Origin: Chamaesiphon sp. GL140_3_metabinner_129_sub
GTDB lineage: Bacteria; Cyanobacteriota; Cyanobacteriia; Cyanobacteriales; Chamaesiphonaceae
Assembly (NCBI GenBank): GCA_025358725.1
Contig: JANYIT010000052.1
Span: forward strand, 1 to 48,650
Direction of reading: 5' to 3'
Length of the DNA: 48,650 nt
Numbering within the stretch: position 1 is the first letter of the stretch; each line of letters starts with the position of its first letter. The position numbers and the translations under genes were made by a program. Below, in pieces: positions 30,640 through 39,483 of this stretch. The notes below the pieces were generated by a model that saw only the letters and a program-made list of their open reading frames with translations, had not been told where the DNA came from and made no database searches.

Positions 30640-32328
30640 CTAAGAGAGAGAGAGATCTCCTGAAACTAGTCCCAAATCATCAATACTGGATAAAATAAGC
30701 TGATTAAAACTGGGATTGTTAAACCTTTTGGCAGCCAATGCACCTAAGATCAGAATCGTGCGAGCTGCTTCTGGTTGACCTAAATAATAGAGTGCTAAAC
30801 CTTCAGCATAAAACCCAGTTTCATCTCGATCGACTAATCGTTCCAATCCGCGATCCTGAATCGATCGAGCTTGCTCAAAATCTGCCATTGCTTTGGGAAT
30901 ATCCCCTAATTCATGATAAATAACCCCGCGATGATACCTAGCTGAAACATAGTTAGGCGAAATCTCGATCGCTTTACTAAAATTGTTGATGGCGTTATTT
31001 TTCAATCCTGAAAAATTGTTGACTACACCTAGTACATAATTAGACCAAAAGCATGATTGATTAAAGGCTTTAACTGCTTGACAATCTTGTTTGGCGCGTG
31101 GATAATCTTTTTTTCTAAAATAAATCCAACTTCGCTGAATATAAGCATTAACATGTTGTAAATCGAGATCGATTGTACTGTTGTAATTGATTAATGCTGA
31201 ATCGAGATTGCCCATTTCAGTATAAGTCAATCCTCTCCGAAAATATGCATCAACAAATTTGGGGCTTAATTCAATCGCGCGATCGCAATCAGATAGAGCT
31301 GCTTGATGATTGCCCAGACAACGGTGTACCTCCGCTCGATCGTCATATACTGCGGCGCGGGGTTTTTGCTCGATGGTGACATTAAAGTCAGCTAATGCAC
31401 CTTTCAAATCGCCTAATTTTTGCCGCGTACGTCCACGCGCATGATGAAATACTGATTGGTTAAGTTGTAAGGAAATGGCTCGATTGAAGTCAACCAATGC
31501 CTCGGAGAGCTGATCCAATCGCTCGTAACAGATACCACGATAACAATATCCATTGGGATCTTGAGGGTAAGCCTCAACATGCTGATTTAAGTTAAGCAAT
31601 GCAACTTGATAATTTTCCAGCTTGACGAGAGCGACGGCATTTAACCAGCGTGCTAAAGAATGATTGGGTGATTGTTCGAGTACATGTTTACAATCAACTA
31701 AAACTTGGTAATAATTCTTGAGCACCTTTTGGACTAATGCCCGCTGGTAGTAAAAATCTATCTGAGTTGAATCAGCTTCAATCGCTCGATCCCACATGAC
31801 TAGCGCACTTTCATAATCTTGGATCTGATGATAAGTTTGTGCTAGTCCACAATTAGCGATTGCTAGTTGTGGATTCCATTCGATCGCGATTTTATAAGCT
31901 GATATCGCCTGTGCATAATTTTTCGCTGCGAGTGACTTGTTACCACGTTCACAGTAATTGAGAGCTAGATCTTTACCTGTAATTGATGGAGTATCTTGGG
32001 CGATCGATACCGCTCTGACGGGAGCTTCTACGTGGCGATCTCGATCGATCTGATGGCGATCTTGTGGTTGGCGTACTGCTACTGAGGTAGCAGCGGTGCT
32101 AGGTTGGCTCCACTCATCACTAGTTGGTACTGATAACTTCTGCACTGGTAGATCTTGTTGCGCTGTTGATGTTGTACTCGCCCAAGGATCGGCAATTGAC
32201 TCCGATCTCGTACTATTGAGATTGGGTGATAGTGGTGTTGCGGGAGACTGTGATATACCTAAGATATCTGAGTAGTCATGCTGAGCGGCAAACTCTGGAG
32301 CAGAGGAAGGGGAGTAGGGTTTCGACAT
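30640..32328 (-). CDS. TPR repeat protein (copy 1)
   Basis: Many TPR units, e.g. AISAYKIAIEWNPQLAIANCGLAQTYHQ. Confidence 0.9.
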   Translation of the reverse strand: MSKPYSPSSAPEFAAQHDYSDILGISQSPATPLSPNLNSTRSESIADPWASTTSTAQQDLPVQKLSVPTSDEWSQPSTAATSVAVRQPQDRHQIDRDRHVEAPVRAVSIAQDTPSITGKDLALNYCERGNKSLAAKNYAQAISAYKIAIEWNPQLAIANCGLAQTYHQIQDYESALVMWDRAIEADSTQIDFYYQRALVQKVLKNYYQVLVDCKHVLEQSPNHSLARWLNAVALVKLENYQVALLNLNQHVEAYPQDPNGYCYRGICYERLDQLSEALVDFNRAISLQLNQSVFHHARGRTRQKLGDLKGALADFNVTIEQKPRAAVYDDRAEVHRCLGNHQAALSDCDRAIELSPKFVDAYFRRGLTYTEMGNLDSALINYNSTIDLDLQHVNAYIQRSWIYFRKKDYPRAKQDCQAVKAFNQSCFWSNYVLGVVNNFSGLKNNAINNFSKAIEISPNYVSARYHRGVIYHELGDIPKAMADFEQARSIQDRGLERLVDRDETGFYAEGLALYYLGQPEAARTILILGALAAKRFNNPSFNQLILSSIDDLGLVSGDLSLS

Positions 32329-32568
32329 AACCGGAGTGCCTCAAAAAAACAATTTACAGAGTGTGATGTTGTCCATTGACAACTCTGAGCTGGACTCAAT
32401 AGATTGGAAGTGCTACGAGTACTTTTTCCTATCTTAGCTAGACAATTGAAAAATCGGCTCAGTATTTATACGATAGCTCAGCTTTATGATATACAATAAG
32501 CATCTATAAAAATTCAAAATACATGTCTATTTGATTCCATTCGATCGAGAATATCAGTCTAGAAATAG

Positions 32569-34113
32569 TCAATTCATCCCTAAAGCTTCAAGTGTAAAAA
32601 CGATCTGCTGGTGAAAAACAGTACTTTTAAGTTTTTGAGCGACTAATGCTGCTTGCTGAAGAATGACTCGGGCGGTGTCTGCTTGTCCCAGATGATATAA
32701 AGCCAATCCTTCCGCATACAATCCAGTTTCATCTCGCTTAGTAGTACAGTCTAAGCCCTGATTTTGGATTTCTTGAGCTAAATTAAAATCATGTACAGCT
32801 TTGCTTTCATTCTTAAGATCGTGTTGTAATAATCCGCGATGATATAAGGCACAAATAAAGCTAGGTTGATAATCGATCGCCTTTGTGAAACTAAAGATTG
32901 CTTCCTGTTTGGAACCTGACAACGATTGCACTACGCCTAATAAATAATTAGCAGGTACCGAGTTGCGATCGATCGCCAAAACCTGCTCACAGTCGCTCAT
33001 TACTGCGGCATATTCACCATATCTGAAGTAAATCCAACTCCGTTGAATATAAGCATTTAGATCCTGAGCATCGATCTGGATCAGTCGATGATAATCAGCC
33101 AAAGCAGCATGAAGATTACCCACTTCGATATTAATTACCCCGCGCTGATAATGAGCATTTACTAGTTGAGGATTGAGGTGGATAGCTTGATTGCACTCGA
33201 TTAGTGCGCGAGAATAATCGCCACGACTAATATAAATATCGGCACGATTAGCATAAGCCTGCGCCATCAAAGGATCTAGACTAATTGCGCGATCGTAATC
33301 TGCCATTGCTCCAGTAAAATCACCCAACTGTTGCCGAATTCGCCCACATCTACGGTGTAAAACTGCCAGATTGTCTTTGAGATCGATCGCTCGTTGGAGA
33401 TCTACTAATGCCTGAGGGAGATTGCCCAATCGTTCGGAACAGATCCCCCGATAATAATAAGCATAGAAATCATCGCTGTCTAGGTTGATATACTGATTGA
33501 AATTAAAGATTGCTAGTTGATAGTTGCCAATCTGAAAATGAGCGCGAGCATTCAACCATCGGGCTGAAATATCACTAGGCTGACGTTCGAGGATAAATTT
33601 ACAATCAGACAGGATACCCTGAGCATCTCCGAGTTTTTGGTTAATTAGAGCACGACAGTGATACAAGTCTAAATTTTCGGAGTCTCCTTGGATCGCTCGA
33701 TTGCATGACACTAGAGCTGCTGAATATTGCCCCAGCTCATAATAAACTTGAGCCAATCCCCCGTCAGCAACTACGAGAGCCGGACTGATTTTGAGTGCAA
33801 TTGTATAGTCATGCTCAGCTTGTCGATAATCCTTCACATTTTTGGCGGAGCCTTTCTGCAACAGCATCGAAGATCCACCTCTAGCACAATAAGCCAACAC
33901 AAAGCTAGGATCGAGTGCTATTGCTTGAGTGTAGTAGTCGATCGCCCGATCGTGATCGCCTCTAAAGGCAAAATCGTTACCCTGTTGATACAATTTTTGG
34001 ACTTGGGTGTTGACTTGATGCTTGGGTAAATTTAGTGTTTGAGCAGATGTCAACTTGATTTGGGGGTACGACATAAATGGTAAATTTGTCGAGATTGCTT
34101 CAGCAGAATACAA
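32569..34113 (-). CDS. TPR repeat protein (copy 2)
   Basis: Many TPR units, e.g. RAIDYYTQAIALDPSFVLAYCARG; closely similar to the 30640-32328 product. Confidence 0.9.
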   Translation of the reverse strand: MYSAEAISTNLPFMSYPQIKLTSAQTLNLPKHQVNTQVQKLYQQGNDFAFRGDHDRAIDYYTQAIALDPSFVLAYCARGGSSMLLQKGSAKNVKDYRQAEHDYTIALKISPALVVADGGLAQVYYELGQYSAALVSCNRAIQGDSENLDLYHCRALINQKLGDAQGILSDCKFILERQPSDISARWLNARAHFQIGNYQLAIFNFNQYINLDSDDFYAYYYRGICSERLGNLPQALVDLQRAIDLKDNLAVLHRRCGRIRQQLGDFTGAMADYDRAISLDPLMAQAYANRADIYISRGDYSRALIECNQAIHLNPQLVNAHYQRGVINIEVGNLHAALADYHRLIQIDAQDLNAYIQRSWIYFRYGEYAAVMSDCEQVLAIDRNSVPANYLLGVVQSLSGSKQEAIFSFTKAIDYQPSFICALYHRGLLQHDLKNESKAVHDFNLAQEIQNQGLDCTTKRDETGLYAEGLALYHLGQADTARVILQQAALVAQKLKSTVFHQQIVFTLEALGMN

Positions 34114-34303
34114 TTTGTCTGAATGGATCTTGAATTAACTGGCTTCAGACACAAATAATGTGGGTACTCGATTATTATTCCCCTCTTAGAGTGATTTATT
34201 TCTACTCTTAACATCCTTTTTCTACCAAATAAATAGCTCGATCGAATATTTCACCAACTTACAAGCAGCATGTGCTTCGGACACGACAATTGGTTGTTTG
34301 TGC

Positions 34304-35152
34304 TTAAAATTCATAGTCAGGGTTCCCAACTTGAAAAACGCTCAACCCTAGATTACGCCACATTCTACATACCTTTGGTCGATCGTCAATTACCCCAATT
34401 ACATTGTATCGATCGCGGATATGAAAATAGTATAATTCTGATTTGAGAATATCATCAGGACGCTGATCGTTAGCCGGACGCATGAATAGATCTTTGTAGT
34501 TAATACTGTGCTGTTTTAACCAGGCGATCGTCAAATCGGCACAAACACTCGATCGACCAGATAAAAGAATAATATGGGTATCTTGCCCCAATTTCTCGAC
34601 GATCTTCGCCACTGCTGGATTGAGAGCATCTTCATTGACTCGATCCCAAGCAAAAGGATGACGAGTATTGTTAATCGCCAGAGTACCATCAATATCTACT
34701 AGGTAACAATTGGGAAGTTGAGGATCGATTGCTGGGGTTGAATCTGGTCGATCTAAATACTCATAATACATCTGCTCAATTACTTGCTGTCCGACTGAAT
34801 TCGATCGCACCAAATCACGACGGATACACTCAGCCAACGAAACAGTTGTAAAGTCTTGAACAACAAGTTCAGCCTGATATTTTGTCGCTAATTCAGTTGC
34901 GCGGCGATGATGAACTGGATTGAGATTGGTATCCGACCAAATCACCGAATAACCTTGCTCAAAGTAATATTCTGTTAACAAATCACGAACTTTAATAATC
35001 CGTTTTTCGCGTTTATTTGTACTGCCAAGTTGTAATCTAAGATCGTCTTTACAGAGATTGGCCGTTTCTGGATGTTTTTGGATGTACTCTTTTGCCCAGG
35101 TTGTTTTACCACTAGCGGGTAAGCCTTTGGTGAGGATTAGTTTGAGAGACAT
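34304..35152 (-). CDS. T4 Pnkp-like polynucleotide 5'-kinase / 3'-phosphatase
   Basis: P-loop GLPASGKTTWA, KDDLRLQ, SDTNLNP; HAD DIDGTLA, LLSGRSS, VIGVIDDRPKVCRMWRNLGLSVFQV. Confidence 0.9.
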   Translation of the reverse strand: MSLKLILTKGLPASGKTTWAKEYIQKHPETANLCKDDLRLQLGSTNKREKRIIKVRDLLTEYYFEQGYSVIWSDTNLNPVHHRRATELATKYQAELVVQDFTTVSLAECIRRDLVRSNSVGQQVIEQMYYEYLDRPDSTPAIDPQLPNCYLVDIDGTLAINNTRHPFAWDRVNEDALNPAVAKIVEKLGQDTHIILLSGRSSVCADLTIAWLKQHSINYKDLFMRPANDQRPDDILKSELYYFHIRDRYNVIGVIDDRPKVCRMWRNLGLSVFQVGNPDYEF

Positions 35153-35160
35153 AACTTATG

Positions 35161-35270
35161 AGGGAATAGGGAATAGGGATTAGGGGTGAAGAGTTTGAAT
35201 TGGGATCTCATCTTGATGAAAAACAAGATATTTAGTATTTCTTTCTCTATTCCCTACTCCCTGTCCCCTA
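35161..35270. repeat. Facing heptamer repeats (GGGAATA-type) around the rnl-pnkp intergenic region
   Basis: agggaatagggaatagggattagggg (35161-35186) versus ctattccctactccctgtccccta (35247-35270). Confidence 0.65.
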
Positions 35271-36312
35271 GTTGAAACGGACGTTGATAGCCTGGTTTGA
35301 TGAGTTTCCAGATTACTTGTTGATAATCTCTACCATCCAACATCAGAAATAAAACACCAGGATATTTTTGAGTTTGAAAATACATCGCAGTTTGCCTTCT
35401 ATCACCTAGATCTTTGAAGGCTCTCTGACATTCAATTTCAATCTCTTGGTATTTAGTTTCTAGTTCTAGCTTGGTATCTTTCACCCAGTTGTAGAATTCA
35501 TCAGGAACAGAATCGAGAAACTGTGCTAGATTTTGATTTTGGCTGAGACATTCCCAAATATCTTTAGCTTGAACTCTCGTAATAATCCGGTGGAGCCGAA
35601 CATAATCAGCTAGTTTGTATTTGAGTCGAAAACCATTCGGCCATTTGAGAATAAACCCTTCATGGTTATGTAATTCGGCCTCTGTTTCGTCAATCGATTT
35701 TAGCCATTCAGGCAGAGTCGTAACTGGATAAGTTTCGGCTCGATCGATCCAATTTACGGCTGTATGATCTAGTTCTGCGCCTGTCTGAGTATTGACTGCG
35801 GCTAATAAGACTAATCGCTGGGCAGAGCCATAGTCTACAACAATCCGATTGCTGGGATAAATGATTTCAAATAAATAGGTATACGCTCGATCTAGCTGCT
35901 CAATCTCAGATTGATAATTAGCTAATAATACCCGTGCCATTTGTGCTTGATCTGAAGTAAAACTGCCCCGTGAAGCGACTTCCCATTGTCCTTGGTAGTG
36001 AAACAGGATAATCAACGATCCATCTAGCTTCTCGTAGATATTTGGTACACCATCAGGCAGCAAACCCTGATATTCACTCAGATTAAAAAACTTGGGTAAT
36101 GGTCTGGCGATCAGTTGATAATGGTTATCTAGCACCAAGCCCCGACAGCACAATGTTGCATCCACCCAATAGCGATCGAATTGAGCCTTCGCTGTATAGT
36201 TATAAATCGTCAGCGGTAAACTAGGGTGAGTTTGGCTCGTAATATAACCCTGTTCAATCAGTGTCGGTAATGTCTGCGGGTCAAATGGTAAATTAGTCAT
36301 ACGATCGATCAT
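35254..36312 (-). CDS. T4 Rnl1-like RNA ligase
   Basis: Nucleotidyltransferase motif I YEKLDGSL; CCRGLVLDN; RPLPKFFNLSEY; FEIIYPSNRIVVDYG; motif IV EGFILKW; motif V RLKYKLADYVRLH. Confidence 0.9.
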   Translation of the reverse strand: MIDRMTNLPFDPQTLPTLIEQGYITSQTHPSLPLTIYNYTAKAQFDRYWVDATLCCRGLVLDNHYQLIARPLPKFFNLSEYQGLLPDGVPNIYEKLDGSLIILFHYQGQWEVASRGSFTSDQAQMARVLLANYQSEIEQLDRAYTYLFEIIYPSNRIVVDYGSAQRLVLLAAVNTQTGAELDHTAVNWIDRAETYPVTTLPEWLKSIDETEAELHNHEGFILKWPNGFRLKYKLADYVRLHRIITRVQAKDIWECLSQNQNLAQFLDSVPDEFYNWVKDTKLELETKYQEIEIECQRAFKDLGDRRQTAMYFQTQKYPGVLFLMLDGRDYQQVIWKLIKPGYQRPFQLGDRE

Positions 36313-36517
36313 AGAAAACCAGATCAGCTCTACAAATTTCTTCTAGATCTTAAGTTACCCGATCGACCTTCCCCGCAGCTAATCCCCGCTCAAATCGCTC
36401 AAACCAAATCAGCCGTGGTTCTTGACACTAAATCGATCATCACACCCAAGGGATACCCCGAACTAATTTCGCCCTTCGCTTTCAACTGTCTTGAAAAGGT
36501 GCTCTACTTGCGGAGTT

Positions 36518-36598
36518 GGGTCGGATGGGTTCCCCATCCGTGACCCATACCCAAGCAGCGGCTCACTTTTGGACGGGTTCCCCGTCAAAAGAAGTGAG
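36518..36598. repeat. Two adjacent GGGTTCCCC-core hairpins
   Basis: GGGTCGGATGGG-TTC-CCCATCCGTGACCC (36518-36546); CTCACTTTTGGACGGG-TTC-CCCGTCAAAAGAAGTGAG (36562-36598). Confidence 0.65.
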
Positions 36599-36633
36599 AC
36601 AAGACAAGGGAAACCCCAAAACCGCACTTTTCG

Positions 36634-36657
36634 CTTTCAACTTTCAACTTTCAACTA
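36634..36657. repeat. Heptamer repeat (CTTTCAA)n abutting the moxR stop
   Basis: ctttcaactttcaactttcaacta; last cta is the stop complement. Confidence 0.75.
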
Positions 36658-37605
36658 TCTCGGTACTGGAACTCGATCGATCAATCCGGCAATTACCTGA
36701 TCTATTTCCAAACCATCTAATTGAGCTTCTGGGCGCAACATCAGACGGTGACGCAATAGCGGTAACGCAACTTGTTTAAAATCATCAGGAATCACCATCT
36801 GACGACGATCGAGCCAAGCTGCGGATTTACTCGCATGTAACCAAGCGATTGCCGCACGGGGAGACGCTCCTAGACTGAGATCAGGGTGTTGGCGCGTCTG
36901 CTGAACCAGCGCGAGCAGATAATCGATCGCATGATCGCTGACAGCGATCTGTTGTACCGATTTGCGGGCGGCGAGACAGTCGGCGACTGTCGCGACTGGT
37001 TGTAATGGTTTTGCATCTCCTCTGGCTCCTGGCTGATTTTGCCTAGCACTCAAGAGCAATTCTCTTTCCGCTGCTGCGGATGGATAATCAACGATGAGTT
37101 TAAATAAGAATCGATCGAGTTGGGCTTCAGGTAATGGATATGTACCTTCAAATTCGAGTGAATTTTGAGTCGCGATCGTCCAAAATAGATCTGATAATAT
37201 TAGTCTCTCGCCATCTAAGGTTACTTGACCTTCAGCCATCGCTTCTAGTAATGCTGATTGAGTTTTGGGTGGAGTGCGATTGATCTCATCTGCGAGTAAT
37301 ATTTGCGTGAAAACTGGCCCCTTTTTGAGGATAAATTCTTGATTCTTTAAATCGAAAATATTTGTCCCCAATATATCTGCAGGTAAAATATCTGGAGTAA
37401 GTTGAATCCGTCGAAAATCTGCCTGAATCAGTTGTGATAGTACCTTAACCATCATCGTTTTCCCTGTTCCTGGGACACCTTCCAAAATGACGTGACCGCC
37501 AGTTAGAAGCGCAATTAGAAGCTGATTGGTAGTCTCTGCTTGTCCAAAGACAACTTCTTGTAAGGCACTACCGAGTCGTTCAAATATATCGTGAGTTTCA
37601 GTCAT
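36655..37605 (-). CDS. MoxR family AAA ATPase
   Basis: LEGVPGTGKTMMVK, RIQLTPDILPADILGTNIFD, GPVFTQILLADEINRTPPKTQSALLEAMAEGQVTLDG. Confidence 0.95.
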   Translation of the reverse strand: MTETHDIFERLGSALQEVVFGQAETTNQLLIALLTGGHVILEGVPGTGKTMMVKVLSQLIQADFRRIQLTPDILPADILGTNIFDLKNQEFILKKGPVFTQILLADEINRTPPKTQSALLEAMAEGQVTLDGERLILSDLFWTIATQNSLEFEGTYPLPEAQLDRFLFKLIVDYPSAAAERELLLSARQNQPGARGDAKPLQPVATVADCLAARKSVQQIAVSDHAIDYLLALVQQTRQHPDLSLGASPRAAIAWLHASKSAAWLDRRQMVIPDDFKQVALPLLRHRLMLRPEAQLDGLEIDQVIAGLIDRVPVPR

Positions 37606-37652
37606 TGAGTTACTGTACCACCAGATAGGAGATGAGAGTTGAAAGTTGAAAC

Positions 37653-38801
37653 TTAAAGCCGATTAAGTTGAAGATCGATCGTGCGAATCTTAGTCAGCCA
37701 GATTGTCAATTCAGCAGGTGTTAGGCGACGCTCTCTCGCCGTTAATTGTAGAACAAAGCGGAGATCCTCTGTAGGTAATTGGGTCTGATTTTCCCAAGCA
37801 GTAATCAAGATCGGGGCTTCAACCAATCGCTCTTTGCCCAAACCCAATTTTTGTTGCCAGGATAACTGCTCTGCTTTACCAATATTTTGGATCACAAACT
37901 CACTACTATTCGCTTGGCGGAGTACTCCGCCTAGTGCTTGGATATAAGCTTCGCTATTATCAAGTTCTGGTGATTTAGGAATAATAATCTTGCCAAACCG
38001 CCGATTTTGCTGCCAAACCAATACGAGTATTCCCAACAGAAGATTGACAAAGACAATGATTAAGGGAGTACTAGCTAAATATTCTAGGACATCACCTGTT
38101 CTAGTATCAGTAACTGATTCTCGATCGATATAACCATGAATATATTCATCTACTAATATCTGCTGACGATCTTTACTAACAAGTTCGGCCAATAGTTCAT
38201 AATTTGGTCGAAAGTCCTGATAAGCATTAGCAGCTAAATGGGGAGTTGTGGCAATAATAATCCGACCCTTAGCTAGTTTGAATTGAGTGATGACACTACC
38301 AGATTGATCGCTCAAAATGCTTTCTTTTGATATATCTGATGGTAGCCCATTTTTGGCGGAATTAGTTATAAATCGGCGGGTAGTTTCAATTCTCACTGCT
38401 CCTTGAGAACTCTCTAAATCTGCCTGAAATGGTATTTCTTCCGCTGGTGCAATTACGCCTAAAATAACGATTGTATTGCCTTGATTTACCCATTTTTGCT
38501 GGTCATTTGTTATTTCTAATTGTTCTAATTTAGGATTGATTTGGAGTAGTGCAACCCCTTGTTGATATTTAGAATTTTTAATGATTTGGGGAAATGATTT
38601 TTGCCACCGCTGGATTTTCAACCCTCGCTCGATCGCCATTTGATACCATGCACTATAACCATTTGCCGCAATACTATAACTAGATCCTGACTGTCTAACA
38701 TCTCCACCTGTCGCACTAACAATAGTCAATAACACGATCGCGATCGCCGCAACTAATCCCAATTGCCAATATTGCTTAAATAACTTTTTAAAATCTGTCA
38801 T
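37653..38801 (-). CDS. DUF4350 protein
   Basis: N-terminal TM, NGYSAWYQMAIERGLKIQRW, central TM; next to MoxR and a DUF4129-like gene. Confidence 0.75.
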   Translation of the reverse strand: MTDFKKLFKQYWQLGLVAAIAIVLLTIVSATGGDVRQSGSSYSIAANGYSAWYQMAIERGLKIQRWQKSFPQIIKNSKYQQGVALLQINPKLEQLEITNDQQKWVNQGNTIVILGVIAPAEEIPFQADLESSQGAVRIETTRRFITNSAKNGLPSDISKESILSDQSGSVITQFKLAKGRIIIATTPHLAANAYQDFRPNYELLAELVSKDRQQILVDEYIHGYIDRESVTDTRTGDVLEYLASTPLIIVFVNLLLGILVLVWQQNRRFGKIIIPKSPELDNSEAYIQALGGVLRQANSSEFVIQNIGKAEQLSWQQKLGLGKERLVEAPILITAWENQTQLPTEDLRFVLQLTARERRLTPAELTIWLTKIRTIDLQLNRL

Positions 38802-38853
38802 GAATAACTAGGTTTTAGGCATTAGGCTTTAGGTGTTTACTTTCAACCCCTAA

Positions 38854-38883
38854 CTTTCAACTTTCAACTTTCAACTTTCAACT
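38854..38883. repeat. Heptamer repeat (CTTTCAA)n running into the DUF4129-like gene
   Basis: ctttcaactttcaactttcaactttcaact; stop complement tca at 38871-38873 is inside it. Confidence 0.8.
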
Positions 38884-39467
38884 CCCAACTGATTCTCTAT
38901 TTGTTGATAAGCTCGTTGACATCGATCAAAATCTTCGATTGAAATGCTTTCATTCCCAAAGTGAAGTTGTTCATGAATTGATACCAAGATCGCGCCAATA
39001 TCAACTATCGGTACTGTACTCAATAACTGGAGATATTCTCGATCTGTCCGACTAAATTGATGAGGAATTAGGTTCACATCATTTAATCGCTGAAGCATGG
39101 CTAAATACAACCATCTACTCGCTTGAGTATAGTCTCGATCGCGCTGAAACTGTTGTGATTTAGCAAGTAATTCTGCCACTGTATATAACTTTGTGGGAGC
39201 TAGATCTAACCCCAATGATTGCTGTCTATTTTCCGTCAACCATCGTCGCCAATAGGGATAGATCACACGATAAACAAACCAGATTAGTAATCCAGCTAAA
39301 ACTAACCAAGTAAGCCTGACTAGTAATGATCCCAACCACGATGGAAAGATATCGAGTTGCAAGTCTCGATCGTCCGATCTTAGTTTCACCTCAATCCATT
39401 CTCCCAACTGCTGTTGAAGTTGTTCCAACTGCCATCGCCAACTTGTTTTTTCGGCAGAAGTAGACAT
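38871..39467 (-). CDS. DUF4129 protein
   Basis: Single TM; RDYTQASRWLYLAMLQRLNDVNLIPHQFSRTDREYLQLL. Confidence 0.8.
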   Translation of the reverse strand: MSTSAEKTSWRWQLEQLQQQLGEWIEVKLRSDDRDLQLDIFPSWLGSLLVRLTWLVLAGLLIWFVYRVIYPYWRRWLTENRQQSLGLDLAPTKLYTVAELLAKSQQFQRDRDYTQASRWLYLAMLQRLNDVNLIPHQFSRTDREYLQLLSTVPIVDIGAILVSIHEQLHFGNESISIEDFDRCQRAYQQIENQLGVES

Positions 39468-39483
39468 ATATTAATTTATCGAT

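Noticed and set aside
36313-36480. Coding-like fragments on the minus strand (EISSGYPLGVMIDLVSRTTADLV / CQEPRLIWFERFERGLAAGKVDRVT) suggesting a pseudogene
   Set aside because: Short, in different frames and without a recognised parent family; chance cannot be excluded.
36491-36779. Plus-strand ORFs of 69 and 87 aa
   Set aside because: Composed of GGGTTCCCC hairpins, heptamers and antisense moxR sequence.
38811-38883. Tandem short repeats as a possible CRISPR array
   Set aside because: Units are 7 bp without spacers; no cas genes nearby. They fit short tandem heptamer repeats.
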